26,578 nucleotides of DNA from a bacterium (GCA_024278345.1 JAJRTK010000196.1:1-26578); one strand, 5' to 3'; shown: positions 16,128-23,873, numbered from the stretch's first letter. Notes: a model not told the origin generated them from the letters alone. Numbers and translations are program-made.

Positions 16128-17165
16128 TCAGGTAGGAGGCTCGAGAACGACGCATTCCACCTCGAGCTTGAGCTTGAGGCGAATCTTCTTGTGACCGTTG
16201 AGCTCGGACATCTTGATGGGCACTCGCACCTTCTGGACGAGGATTTTTTCGAGGATCTCGCTTTCGGCGATCTTCTCGGGTGAAGCCGCCTCTTTCAGCG
16301 GGATATCGACGGTAGCACTGGGTCCGGGCCGAGATGGGGCGGAGACTCCCGGAGCCACCACTTTGGGCTGTTCCGCCACGGGAGCAGGCCGCTTTCGCGT
16401 CGATTCCTGGGGTTTGGGCTCCAAACCGGGAACGGCCACCTTGCCGGCCTCTGAGACTTCGCTTCCACCGTGGATGTCAAACTCGACCTCTTCTTCCCGG
16501 GGTGGTGCCGGGCGACGCGTTCTGGCTGCGCCAATGGTGGAGACGGGCCGCCGTTCGCGCTCCGTGGGAGAAGCCTCGCCGACCTTGCGGCGGATGTGTT
16601 TGAGGGTGAGCTTGGAGATCTCCTTCAGAGTCGCCAATACTCCCTTGCCCACGGTGGCCACGGATTCGAAGCAAGGGACGCCATGCTTGTTCAGGTGACG
16701 GTTGAGCTCGGCCACCGGAAGGATGTTTGGCAGATCCCTTTTGTTGTACTGGATAATCCAGGGCAACGAATCGAGATCCAGATTGTGCTCCCGAAGGTTT
16801 TCCTCGAGGTTTTCCAGACTTTCGAGGTTGGCTTCCAAGAGAGGGGCCTGGCTATCGGCCACGAAAACCACGGCATCCACACCGCGAAGCACCAATTTCC
16901 GCGTCGAGTTGTAAAAGACCTGCCCCGGCACCGTATAGAGCTGGAACCTGGTCTTGAAGCCTCCAATGTTGCCAAGCTTAATGGGCAACAAATCGAAGAA
17001 CAAGGTTCGATCAGTTTCCGTCGCCAGTGAAACCATCTCCCCGCGCGTTTGGGGCGACGTCTTCCGGTAGATGTATTGCAAATTCGTCGTCTTGCCACAC
17101 AACCCAGGGCCGTAGTAAACAATCTTGGCCGTAAGTTCCATGGTCGCGTAATTGAAGAAGACCAT
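16128..17165 (-). CDS. mglA: MglA-like small GTPase with long C-terminal extension
   Basis: This is a 345-residue protein whose first 195 residues match MglA, the cytoplasmic polarity/motility GTPase. The P-loop is GPGLCGKTT (19-27), the switch segment TVPGQ (78-82) has the family's replacement of the usual Asp, and NKRD (141-144) gives guanine specificity. R53 and Q82, the intrinsic catalytic pair known for MglA, are conserved at the same numbers. Residues about 200-290 are a Pro/Ala/Arg/Glu-rich linker, followed by a compact end (about 295-345; VPIKMSELNGHKKIRLKLKL) that looks structured but is unfamiliar. Canonical MglA stops near 195. No MglB (its GAP) is encoded nearby. GGAGG precedes the ATG by six bases, and a good promoter lies at 17238-17266. 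The gene converges on the receptor with an 8-bp gap. Confidence 0.9.
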   Translation of the reverse strand: MVFFNYATMELTAKIVYYGPGLCGKTTNLQYIYRKTSPQTRGEMVSLATETDRTLFFDLLPIKLGNIGGFKTRFQLYTVPGQVFYNSTRKLVLRGVDAVVFVADSQAPLLEANLESLENLEENLREHNLDLDSLPWIIQYNKRDLPNILPVAELNRHLNKHGVPCFESVATVGKGVLATLKEISKLTLKHIRRKVGEASPTERERRPVSTIGAARTRRPAPPREEEVEFDIHGGSEVSEAGKVAVPGLEPKPQESTRKRPAPVAEQPKVVAPGVSAPSRPGPSATVDIPLKEAASPEKIAESEILEKILVQKVRVPIKMSELNGHKKIRLKLKLEVECVVLEPPT

Positions 17166-17237
17166 CCGTGCCTCCAGCTCGAGGCCCCACCGGGCATTGT
17201 CTTCGGGGCTTCGTTGTCTCGTCCTCTAGAGATTCTC

Positions 17238-17266
17238 AAAATAACATGCAGTTCCAAGGCCGTCAA
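17238..17266 (-). promoter_or_regulatory. Sigma70-type promoter for the MglA-like gene
   Basis: On the minus strand TTGACG (17261-17266), a 17-bp spacer and TATTTT (17238-17243) match the -35/-10 consensus at five and four of six positions. Predicted transcription begins near 17231, giving a leader of about 65 nt before the ATG at 17165. Confidence 0.55.
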
Positions 17267-17818
17267 CGCTTTCCTACAGAATTCCCGCCTGGGCGCCGAA
17301 ACAGGCATCGAGTCAAAATCGCCTCGAACCGCCTCGACTCGCCCGGCACCCAAGCGGTCCAGACCAGAATCCACGGCATCGTAATCCTCGTTTTCCTTGC
17401 CGCCTGCGGCACAAAACCCTCGCTTATCGAGGACGAGGAGCACCTTCTGTCGGGTCGCTGGACCTTTGCCCCCATGGATTCGGAGATCTTCCACCCCGAA
17501 AGGATGCTCCTTGCGCAGTCCGATTCGGAGCTCAAGGCCTTGCTGGAGGGCGAGCTCTTCCGCACGCGGTTCCAGCGGATTGCCGTAGCCGCGTCAGGCC
17601 CCGAAGCATTCCAGCTCACCATCACTTTTCTTCGGCTCGAAACGGCGCAGCAGTACGAAGTTTTGAGCTTGACCCTCGACGGACGCCTCATGGACCGGAA
17701 CGGGATATCCGGGTCCTACGAGATTCGAGGCAACCTCGATTCCGGCGGAGAGCTGCGCCTGGAACAGGGAAGCTTCGTCGCCACGCGCCAAGGTACAGAG
17801 GCCGGCCGGACCTTATGA
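17246..17818 (+). CDS. Small lipoprotein with unresolved start
   Basis: The frame encodes a probable lipoprotein: GIVILVFLAACGTKPS has a hydrophobic run and a LAAC lipobox. The mature part (about 135 residues; HLLSGRWTFAPMD, ELRLEQGSFVATRQG) is probably all-beta, of a family I do not recognise. The start is a problem. The only in-frame ATG near the signal is at 17246, which places the lipidated Cys at residue 54 behind an odd basic leader, has no ribosome-binding site, and lies inside the MglA promoter. No GTG or TTG exists in frame closer to the signal. An upstream sequencing error or a rare start codon are alternatives. The stop overlaps the ATG at 17815 of the following frame as ATGA, and the two genes probably form one unit. 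The coordinates given use the ATG at 17246. Confidence 0.55.
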   Translation: MQFQGRQRFPTEFPPGRRNRHRVKIASNRLDSPGTQAVQTRIHGIVILVFLAACGTKPSLIEDEEHLLSGRWTFAPMDSEIFHPERMLLAQSDSELKALLEGELFRTRFQRIAVAASGPEAFQLTITFLRLETAQQYEVLSLTLDGRLMDRNGISGSYEIRGNLDSGGELRLEQGSFVATRQGTEAGRTL

Positions 17819-17883
17819 TAGCCTCCCCCAGGGGCCGCCGGAGATCCCGTTCTCTTTTGCACGCCCACCACAGGAACTGGACC

Positions 17884-18387
17884 GTGAAACATTTCATCGC
17901 GAAAACGATTCCGCTGATTCTCCTCATGGTGGCGGCCTGCCTCCCTTCGTCGCGAGAAGACTACGATATTGTCTTCCCTATCCACGACGTCGAGCTGACC
18001 AACGCCAATCCGGGAGTCACCGCCACCTTTCGGCTGTTGGACGATCCCTTCGTGGCCGAGCACGAAAACGACCTCCAGCAGATCGCGGAGATCCATCTTT
18101 CTATCGACGCCCCGAGAAACGGGTCTTCGCGGCTAAAAATCGGTGTTTATGTCTCCGCTGAAGCCGTCGATGACCCCAAGCAGAGCGCCACGAAAATCGC
18201 CGATTTCAATCTGGCGGCGGCCACACCCACCGATGGGCCAGCCTCCGTAAGAGTTTTTAACGAAAGCCGCCTCCGAAACCTGGTCCTCTCCGAAAAATTC
18301 CTTGTCTACGTCCTGGCCGAAGCCGACATGATCGATTTGACGATAGCCGAGCTCGATCTCGTGGTGACGGCAAAGTTCGTTCTGTAG
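17884..18387 (+). CDS. Small lipoprotein of unknown function
   Basis: Starting at GTG 17884, the 167-residue protein has an ideal lipoprotein signal: KHFIAKTIPLILLMVAAC, with the lipidated Cys at 19. The frame is open from an ATG at 17815, which overlaps the previous stop, but that start would put about 23 Arg/His-rich residues before the signal peptide, so the GTG is preferred. Its ribosome-binding site (AGGA about ten bases upstream) is only fair. The mature part (REDYDIVFPIHDVELTNANP onward) has regular beta-strand patterning, NESRLRNLVLSEKFLVYVLAE near the end, and a hydrophobic C-terminus (LDLVVTAKFVL). The family is unknown. Its pairing with the preceding lipoprotein suggests a shared envelope role, which is inference. 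Confidence 0.68.
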   Translation: MKHFIAKTIPLILLMVAACLPSSREDYDIVFPIHDVELTNANPGVTATFRLLDDPFVAEHENDLQQIAEIHLSIDAPRNGSSRLKIGVYVSAEAVDDPKQSATKIADFNLAAATPTDGPASVRVFNESRLRNLVLSEKFLVYVLAEADMIDLTIAELDLVVTAKFVL

Positions 18388-18444
18388 ATTAAGCGCCGGG
18401 AACGCTTCCACCCAACCCCAAAAACCAATCCAGGAAACCTCATC

Positions 18445-19203
18445 ATGGCAGATCGACTGAAAGGCAAGACAGCACTGGTCACCGGAGCCGGCCAGGGCAT
18501 TGGATTCGCTATCGCCCTCCGCCTCGCCGAGGAGGGCGCCAGCATTGCGGTCAACGATATCAGCCCTATTCGCGCCAGCGCCGCCTGCGACAAGATCCGG
18601 GAGAACGGCGGCACCGCGGAACCGGCTCCCGCCAACATCGCGGATTCTGAATCCGTGGCGCGCATGGTAGGCCAAGCCACGGAGTATTTCGGTCATCTGG
18701 ACATCCTGGTGAACAACGCCGGCATCATCCGCGACAATTTCCTGCAAAACCTTCCCGAGACCGACTGGGACGCCGTGCTCAACGTGAATCTCAAGGGCGT
18801 CTATCTCTGTTGCCGTGCGGTAATCCAGGAGATGCTGGCACGGCGGGCGGGAAGGATCATCAATATCTCGTCCCGCGCATACATGGGCAATCGCGGGCAG
18901 GTCAACTATTCGGCTTCCAAAGCCGGAGTGGTGGGACTCACCCGGGCCCTGGCACTGGAAGTGGGTAGATTCGGCATCCGCGTCAACGCGGTGGCCCCTG
19001 GACTCATCGACACACCGCTTGTGGCGGGGCTCCGCGAAGATGTCCGCCAAAAGCTCATTATGGCGCAACCGACGCGCACCATGGGCCAGCCCAAAGACAT
19101 CGCCAATGCCGTCCTCTTCCTGGCATCGGAGGAAGCCGAGTTCATCACGGGTGAAGTCCTCCACGTCGATGGTGGCAAGAGCATCGGCGGAAGAACCTCT
19201 TAG
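18445..19203 (+). CDS. Short-chain dehydrogenase/reductase, FabG-like
   Basis: This is a 252-residue classical SDR with a Rossmann fold. The cofactor motif TGAGQGIG is at 13-20, NNAG at 90-93, and the catalytic residues are S142, Y155 and K159 (YSASK). The closest pattern is beta-ketoacyl-ACP reductase: the GQVNYSASKAGVVGLTRALA segment and the ending FITGEVLHVDGG are typical of FabG. FabG reduces 3-oxoacyl-ACP with NADPH in fatty-acid synthesis, but stand-alone FabG-like SDRs often have other substrates. The residue after beta-strand 2 (ND at 37-38) does not settle NADH versus NADPH. No other fatty-acid-synthesis genes are adjacent. AGGAAA lies upstream of the ATG. The gene converges on the cysteine desulfurase, with a 75-bp gap holding nothing recognisable. 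Confidence 0.9.
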   Translation: MADRLKGKTALVTGAGQGIGFAIALRLAEEGASIAVNDISPIRASAACDKIRENGGTAEPAPANIADSESVARMVGQATEYFGHLDILVNNAGIIRDNFLQNLPETDWDAVLNVNLKGVYLCCRAVIQEMLARRAGRIINISSRAYMGNRGQVNYSASKAGVVGLTRALALEVGRFGIRVNAVAPGLIDTPLVAGLREDVRQKLIMAQPTRTMGQPKDIANAVLFLASEEAEFITGEVLHVDGGKSIGGRTS

Positions 19204-19278
19204 CCCAGTCCGCGCGACCTTGAACAGTCTTCCCAGGCAGAGAACAGACCTCCCAGCCATTGGGTGATCCGAAACAGA

Positions 19279-20442
19279 TCAGCCATGGCCGGCCACCGTC
19301 CTTAGCTCCGAGACGACCAGGGGCAAAATGTCCAGGACGCGCCCGATCTCTTCGGCGGTATTCGACGGGCCGAGGCTGATCCTCAGGGTTTCTCGCGCAT
19401 GAGCCGGGCCCAGCCCCATTGCGGTGAGTACGTGGGAGGATCCGGTGGCTCCGGAATGGCACGCCGATCCAGTAGAAACGGCAATCCCCTCCATATCGAG
19501 GCGAAGCATGAGGGCTTCGCTCCGTATCCCGGCGATCCTGATGGCCAGGGTTCCTGGAAGTCCGCTCTGCCCGCAGCCCAAGAAATAGATATCCGGCACT
19601 TTCCTCTGGAGTCCCATCCAGAGGCGATCCCTCAATTCCCGAACTCGGGCAGAGGCTGCGGCCAACGTCTCCGAGGCCAGATTTGCGGCCTCTCCAAATC
19701 CGGAGATTCCCAGGACGTTTTCGGTGCCGGAGCGAAGTCCATTCTCCTGGCCACCGCCCACCACCAAAGGATCGATCCCCACCCCGCGCCTCACATAAAG
19801 AGCCCCTACGCCTTTGGGACCTTCCAGCTTGTGCGCTGACACTGACAGGAGATCGATTCCCACCGCCTCCACGTCAATGGGTAGTTTTCCCGCGGCTTGC
19901 ACGGCATCGGTGTGGAACAGGGCTCCCGCCCGCCGGCTCATGGCGGCGATCTGTGGCAAGGGCTGAACCGTGCCGACCTCGTTGTTCGCCCACATGATGG
20001 TCACAAGATCGGCGCCGCGGGCCAACTCCTCTTCCAACAGATCCAGACGCACAAAACCGCGGCCATCGACAGGCAGGAAACAGACCTCATCGCCTTCCTG
20101 CCGGAGGCGCCGGAGAGCTTCGAGGACTGAGGGGTGCTCGATGGAGCTCCCCAAGATCCTCAGCCGAGCTTGGCGCCGGCGCCGCAGAACCCGAGCTGCC
20201 CCAAAGAGGGCCAAGACGTTGGCCTCGGAACCGCAACCCGTAAAACAGATCCGCGCGGGATCGGAGCAGCCCAGCAAAGTGGAGACCGCTTCGCGGGCAT
20301 CCTCGCAGAACTCCGCGGCTCGCCGGCCGGGTCCATGGAGGCTCGAAGGGTTGCCGAACTCACCAATCACCTGGATCAAGCATTCCCTAACGCGAGGATG
20401 GATAGGAGTCGTCGCGTTATGGTCAAGATAGATTTCGCTCAT
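19279..20442 (-). CDS. Cysteine desulfurase (NifS/IscS-like, class I)
   Basis: This 387-residue PLP enzyme takes sulfur from cysteine as a protein persulfide for Fe-S clusters or thiolated tRNA. The N-terminus EIYLDHNATTPIHP is typical. The PLP-binding lysine is K205 in SAHKLEGPKG, and the PLP-contacting SSIEHPS and HTDAVQ segments are present. The nucleophilic cysteine is C328 in STGSACHSG, on a loop of the class I type. RSGTENVLGISGFG is also conserved. The start at 20442 (MSEIYLDH) is chosen over 20469 because homologues begin there and GGTGGA lies just before it. The ORF follows hpt with a 23-bp gap. Whether it serves Fe-S assembly or tRNA thiolation cannot be told, as neither IscU nor MnmA is present. 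Confidence 0.92.
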   Translation of the reverse strand: MSEIYLDHNATTPIHPRVRECLIQVIGEFGNPSSLHGPGRRAAEFCEDAREAVSTLLGCSDPARICFTGCGSEANVLALFGAARVLRRRRQARLRILGSSIEHPSVLEALRRLRQEGDEVCFLPVDGRGFVRLDLLEEELARGADLVTIMWANNEVGTVQPLPQIAAMSRRAGALFHTDAVQAAGKLPIDVEAVGIDLLSVSAHKLEGPKGVGALYVRRGVGIDPLVVGGGQENGLRSGTENVLGISGFGEAANLASETLAAASARVRELRDRLWMGLQRKVPDIYFLGCGQSGLPGTLAIRIAGIRSEALMLRLDMEGIAVSTGSACHSGATGSSHVLTAMGLGPAHARETLRISLGPSNTAEEIGRVLDILPLVVSELRTVAGHG

Positions 20443-20465
20443 GGAGTTCCACCCGCCGGGCAAGG

Positions 20466-20993
20466 TCAAACTTCACCGTCGATGTAGGCGATGTGGGGCA
20501 GATTCCGGTAAAGCTGTTGGAAATCCAGGCCATATCCGACGACGAATCGATCCTCTATATCAAACCCGATGTACTCGACATCGACATCGATCACCCGCCG
20601 TGACTGTTTGTTCAGCAATGTGCAGACCTTTAAGCTCGCCGGGGAGCGATCGGACAAGATCCGGCGCAGGTAATCGATGGTCAAACCGGTATCGACGATA
20701 TCCTCCACCACCAGCACGTGGCGCCCGGTGATGGGATCGTCAAGATCCTTGAGAATCCTTACCACGCCCGAAGATTTCGTGGCGGCTCCGTAGCTGGAAA
20801 CGGCCATAAAATCTACCGTGACGGAGATGTTGAGTTCTCGGAGCAAATCGGCCAGAAAAAGCACCGCTCCCCGCAGAATCCCCACCGTGGTGAGCTGCTT
20901 ACCCGCATAGTCGCGGGAGATTTCCTCTCCAAGCTCCGCAATTCGCGCTGCAAGCTGCTGGCGGTCTATCAGGATCTTGCCTGCCTTGAACAT
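20466..20993 (-). CDS. hpt: Hypoxanthine phosphoribosyltransferase
   Basis: This 175-residue purine-salvage enzyme joins hypoxanthine (and usually guanine) with PRPP to form IMP/GMP. The PRPP-binding signature VVEDIVDTGLT is at 95-105. GILRGAVLFLADLLREL (38-54) and FMAVSSYG (62-69, the mobile-loop region) are typical, and the ending IGFDIEDRFVVGYGLDF matches the family's substrate and metal contacts. The length is normal. The frame is open to 21188, but the start at 20993 is set by homology and by AGGGAG about ten bases upstream. It begins four bases after the cytidine deaminase stop (TGACGGGATG), so the two are almost certainly co-transcribed and co-translated. Confidence 0.94.
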   Translation of the reverse strand: MFKAGKILIDRQQLAARIAELGEEISRDYAGKQLTTVGILRGAVLFLADLLRELNISVTVDFMAVSSYGAATKSSGVVRILKDLDDPITGRHVLVVEDIVDTGLTIDYLRRILSDRSPASLKVCTLLNKQSRRVIDVDVEYIGFDIEDRFVVGYGLDFQQLYRNLPHIAYIDGEV

Positions 20994-20997
20994 CCCG

Positions 20998-21432
20998 TCA
21001 CTCCCTATCAACCGGCTGAAAACCCGATTCGCCCAAAAGCCGCGCCGGTTCGAAGCGTTTGGGCAAGTGCTCGTAGAGTTTGCTCTCCAGGCATCGGCTC
21101 TCCGAAGCAAGGAGCAGATCGAGGTCGTCACCCCATTCGCAGAGTACTTGCAGGCATGCGCCACACGGATATGGCAGATCCTGGCCATGCACGGCGATGG
21201 CGATTTTTTGGAAATCGCGGATACCGGAAGCTACGGCGGCGAAGACGGCCGACCGCTCGGCGCATATCGTGAGTACGTAGCTGGCATTCTCTACGTTACA
21301 ACCCACGAAAACCTGGCCGCAACGGCTGAGGAGCGCGGCGCCGACGCGAAACCCCGAATAGGGTGCGTAGGCCTTTTCCGTCATTTTCCGAGCAATCGCC
21401 ACGAGATCCGGCTCTTTTTTTTCGCGATTCAT
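20998..21432 (-). CDS. cdd: Cytidine deaminase
   Basis: This is a 144-residue cytosolic enzyme of pyrimidine salvage that deaminates (deoxy)cytidine to (deoxy)uridine. Zinc ligands and the catalytic Glu are C57-A-E59 and C90/C93 in PCGAC. YAPYSGFRVGAAL near the N-terminus and CNVENASYVLTICAERSAV are the family core, and LYEHLPKRFEP near the end is also typical. The size fits the homotetrameric short form. GGTGAGGG lies upstream of the ATG. It is followed within four bases by hpt and preceded by the metallo-hydrolase after 50 bp, consistent with one transcript. Confidence 0.94.
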   Translation of the reverse strand: MNREKKEPDLVAIARKMTEKAYAPYSGFRVGAALLSRCGQVFVGCNVENASYVLTICAERSAVFAAVASGIRDFQKIAIAVHGQDLPYPCGACLQVLCEWGDDLDLLLASESRCLESKLYEHLPKRFEPARLLGESGFQPVDRE

Positions 21433-21482
21433 CCCTCACCATCCCTTTTAGAATTGATCTCCTTCTTTAGCTCGACTCAGCT

Positions 21483-22292
21483 CTAGACGGCAAATAGACT
21501 CAGGGGTTCCGGTTCACTTGGCCGGAGCTCGAAGAGCGGCGTCGGCCGGTTCTGGCGGGCCACCACGAGATCGATGCCGGTTCTCTGGCCGATGGCCTGA
21601 GCGGCCCGGTCCAGCGCCAGATCGGGGTGGTTGTTTCGCTCACTCAAGTGGGCCAGGATCACTCTTTCCAATCGAGTGTCCGCCGCAAGTTGCCCAAGCA
21701 GGCAACCGGCCGCCTCGTTGGACAGGTGGCCATGGCGGGAGAGGATTCTCTGCTTGACTTGCCACGGGTAGGAGCTCTCCATGAGAAGCTCGGGATCGTG
21801 GTTGAACTCCAGGATCGCAACCTGGCAGCCGGCCAATTTCTGTCGCACCAGATGGGTCGTATGGCCAAGGTCGGTGACGATGCCAATCCGGGAGTTCCCG
21901 GCGGAAATGACAAAGCAGACGGGCTCCGTTGCGTCGTGAGGCACGCAAAAAGGCTGGATTCTCAGGCTCCCTACGTCGAACCCGCGGCCAGGCTCGAAGC
22001 TCCTGACATCTTTGAGATCACCCTGTTTTCCAAGGCACCTTTCGCGGACGGATCGGGCAGCAAACACGGGAGTCTTGTAGCGCCGGCTCACCGGGCCCAG
22101 GCCACCGATGTGATCGGAATGCTCGTGGGTCACCAGGATGGCCTCGAGATCGTTGGGCCTTCGCCCGATCTGCTCCATCCGCTCCGTGAGTTTTCGCGCC
22201 GAGAGGCCGCAATCTACCAGAAGGCTTGTCCGGCCATCGGAGACAAAAACGACATTTGCGGAACTCCCGCTGGCCAGAACGGCAACTTCCAT
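21483..22292 (-). CDS. MBL-fold metallo-hydrolase, WalJ/YycJ-like
   Basis: This is a 269-residue metallo-beta-lactamase-fold protein. It opens with LASGSSANV (6-14), the hallmark of the YycJ/WalJ group, and carries the metal site THEHSDH (55-61). Further metal ligands lie in the CVPHDA and VTDLGHTT segments, and HLSERNNHPD near the end matches the group's last histidine motif. WalJ-like proteins are cytoplasmic; in Firmicutes they lie near the WalRK system and have been linked to DNA exonuclease activity and replication/cell-wall control. No two-component system is present here, so only the fold and subgroup are supported. GGAGG lies ten bases before the ATG. It is the first gene of the apparent four-gene cluster. 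Confidence 0.88.
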   Translation of the reverse strand: MEVAVLASGSSANVVFVSDGRTSLLVDCGLSARKLTERMEQIGRRPNDLEAILVTHEHSDHIGGLGPVSRRYKTPVFAARSVRERCLGKQGDLKDVRSFEPGRGFDVGSLRIQPFCVPHDATEPVCFVISAGNSRIGIVTDLGHTTHLVRQKLAGCQVAILEFNHDPELLMESSYPWQVKQRILSRHGHLSNEAAGCLLGQLAADTRLERVILAHLSERNNHPDLALDRAAQAIGQRTGIDLVVARQNRPTPLFELRPSEPEPLSLFAV

Positions 22293-22351
22293 GCTGAATC
22301 GACCTCCAACCCGGTTTGACGTGATGAGCGATTTTTCTAGTGGGAGGTCTC

Positions 22352-22381
22352 ATTGTGGATCGAAAGGCTGGTCCAGCTCAA
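22352..22381 (-). promoter_or_regulatory. Possible promoter of the metallo-hydrolase cluster
   Basis: The minus strand has TTGAGC (22376-22381), an 18-bp spacer and CACAAT (22352-22357), each matching four of six consensus bases, about 60 bp before the ATG at 22292. Weak, but the only reasonable match in the gap. Confidence 0.3.
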
Positions 22382-22724
22382 TATGGTGCGCTCCGCTAGC
22401 CGGCGGTTGAAAAATTTCGGTCTGGACTTGGAAAGGTCCCGGGGGAAGCTGGGCGAGCAGCGTGAGCGGCTGCGAATGATGGGAGCGGAAGTCAAGTCAA
22501 AAAGAAGAGAGTTTGGGCTTCGCCTTGATTCATGTAGTATTAGAGGAAGCAAAATCGGCCGCGGTGGATACCGTCGTTCTGCCAGGCATGACGGGCCATC
22601 CTGCAGAAATCGCGGAGGGTCACATCCCTGTTTCCCTTGGAATTTTCATGCGACGAATCATCCCCTTATTCCCGCTGAACGCGGTTTTGTTTCCCTTCGC
22701 TCCCCTTTCTCTTCGGGTCTTTGA
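22353..22724 (+). CDS. Possible small basic coiled-coil protein (doubtful)
   Basis: A 123-codon frame starts at TTG 22353, five bases after a strong GGAGG (22343-22347). Its first 55 residues are helix-friendly and highly charged (NFGLDLERSRGKLGEQRERL) and could form a coiled coil. The second half is Arg/Ser/Gly/Cys-rich, overlaps the following gene out of frame, and looks non-coding. Either a short real gene with a mutated end or a chance frame. The 22293-22647 interval otherwise holds nothing recognised. Confidence 0.25.
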   Translation: MWIERLVQLNMVRSASRRLKNFGLDLERSRGKLGEQRERLRMMGAEVKSKRREFGLRLDSCSIRGSKIGRGGYRRSARHDGPSCRNRGGSHPCFPWNFHATNHPLIPAERGFVSLRSPFSSGL

Positions 22725-23292
22725 ACCGCGTTACCTAGAAATGCTTCAGCACTGCCTTGACCGGGAAGACCGGCTTTTCGGGGTCTCTCTCATCGTGGCC
22801 GGAGATGAAAAAGGGGCATCCCCGGAGCCCCATTCGGTGGGCTGTATCGCCAAGATTCTCTCGGTCCAGAAACAAGCGGAAAGCGACATTGTCGTCGTGG
22901 TCCGCGGCGAGAGCCGCTTCCGAATTCTGGAGCTGGATTCAGAGCTTTCCTATCTGCGGGCACGGGTAGACGAATTGTTCGACAAGAGCGAATATGGCGA
23001 CCAATCGGTGGCTTCCCGGGTTTTCGACAAGTTCCGGACGACCTACGGAGAAATGGGCCTGGTGGTTCAGGTGGAGGAAAGTCTGCTGGAGGACGCGACC
23101 CAGGTTTCCTACCTCATCGCGGCACACCTCAACCGGAAGAACGACGACAAGCAGCGGCTCTTGGAGGTGGATTCGGTTCGGGAACGGTTGCTCATGGAGG
23201 AGCGGTGGCTGGATGAGACCCTAAAGTCCGTCAAACAGGCCTGGAAGATGGAGCGGATCAGCCGGCGCAACGGCCGCCTTCGCCAGCGGTAG
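22648..23292 (+). CDS. Stand-alone Lon substrate-binding (N-terminal) domain protein
   Basis: This 214-residue protein consists of the Lon N-terminal domain (PF02190) without ATPase or protease parts. It begins RRIIPLFPLNAVLFPFAPLSLRVFEPRYLEML, the exact family opening in which a Pro/Phe-rich strand precedes the FEPRY motif. A DRLFGVSLI strand, GCIAKIL and VVRGESRFRILEL follow, and the last 90 residues are helical (SYLIAAHLNRKNDDKQRLLE). Such free domains are cytoplasmic and poorly characterised, and are suspected of binding unfolded protein. The start is placed at ATG 22648 by homology. The frame is open further upstream to a TTG at 22513, but those 45 residues are not part of the family. 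The ribosome-binding site (TTGGA) is weak. It converges on the TPR gene, with 20 bp between stops. Confidence 0.88.
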   Translation: MRRIIPLFPLNAVLFPFAPLSLRVFEPRYLEMLQHCLDREDRLFGVSLIVAGDEKGASPEPHSVGCIAKILSVQKQAESDIVVVVRGESRFRILELDSELSYLRARVDELFDKSEYGDQSVASRVFDKFRTTYGEMGLVVQVEESLLEDATQVSYLIAAHLNRKNDDKQRLLEVDSVRERLLMEERWLDETLKSVKQAWKMERISRRNGRLRQR

Positions 23293-23312
23293 AGGTCCGG
23301 CGGCGGGGGAGA

Positions 23313-23813
23313 TCAGGGACCCGGGAGGTTTGTGGCGCGGCAGAAGGGCGTCCCCGGGTGAAGCCGGCGGCATTTTCGCAGCCATTCTCTTGCCTTGTCC
23401 GTCCGGCCGAACATGCGGTATGCGCGGCTCAAGCCAGCATGGATCTCCGGTGATTGGCCGCCAAACCGCAGGGCTTCTTGAAAGTGTGAGACGGCTTTCC
23501 CCGGCTGCCGCTCCAAAAGGAGGAGTTGCCCAAGGCGCCAGTGCAAGCGCCAGTTCTCTGGATCGTTTCGCAGGCTCTGTTCCAACAACGCCACGTTCAA
23601 GGGAAGCGGGGCCTGATCGTCCAGCACTCCTCCCATCTGGATGTCCCAGCGTTGCCTGACATCCAGAGCGGCCTGGAGGCCTCCTACGAGGAGGCAAAGA
23701 AAAAGCAAGAGCCAGGACATCCGTCTCTCGGCCTGAACCTCGAATATCGGGTGGGGGGAAGTGGGGGATGAATGTTCCTGGCGCGGCGACTCAGAATGCT
23801 CCTGATTCTCCAT
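23313..23813 (-). CDS. Membrane-anchored TPR protein
   Basis: This is a 166-residue protein. A hydrophilic N-terminus (MENQEHSESPRQEHSS) precedes one hydrophobic segment (about 33-49, WLLLFLCLLVGGLQAAL). Then come about three TPR-like helical pairs (WRLHWRLGQLLLLERQPGKA, HFQEALRFGGQSPEIHAGLS, YRMFGRTDKAREWLRKCRRL). Anchored TPRs usually act as scaffolds in envelope complexes; no partner can be named. The start at 23813 is chosen because AGGA lies just upstream; an ATG at 23828 and an inner ATG just before the hydrophobic segment are alternatives. Two Cys residues sit near the end (RKC, PFC). It is divergent from the SurA-N-like gene. Confidence 0.7.
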   Translation of the reverse strand: MENQEHSESPRQEHSSPTSPHPIFEVQAERRMSWLLLFLCLLVGGLQAALDVRQRWDIQMGGVLDDQAPLPLNVALLEQSLRNDPENWRLHWRLGQLLLLERQPGKAVSHFQEALRFGGQSPEIHAGLSRAYRMFGRTDKAREWLRKCRRLHPGTPFCRATNLPGP

Positions 23814-23873
23814 GATTCCTGTCCCCATCGGGTTCGGCTTTGCGCAGAAACTAGGCTGAAAAAGAATTCGGGA

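Noticed and set aside
16691-17494. Open frame of 267 codons overlapping mglA
   Set aside because: It overlaps mglA out of frame and spans its promoter; the MglA motifs are in the other frame.
18133-19260. Open frame of 375 codons antisense to the SDR gene
   Set aside because: Antisense to the SDR, which has all catalytic residues; no start signal and no family resemblance.
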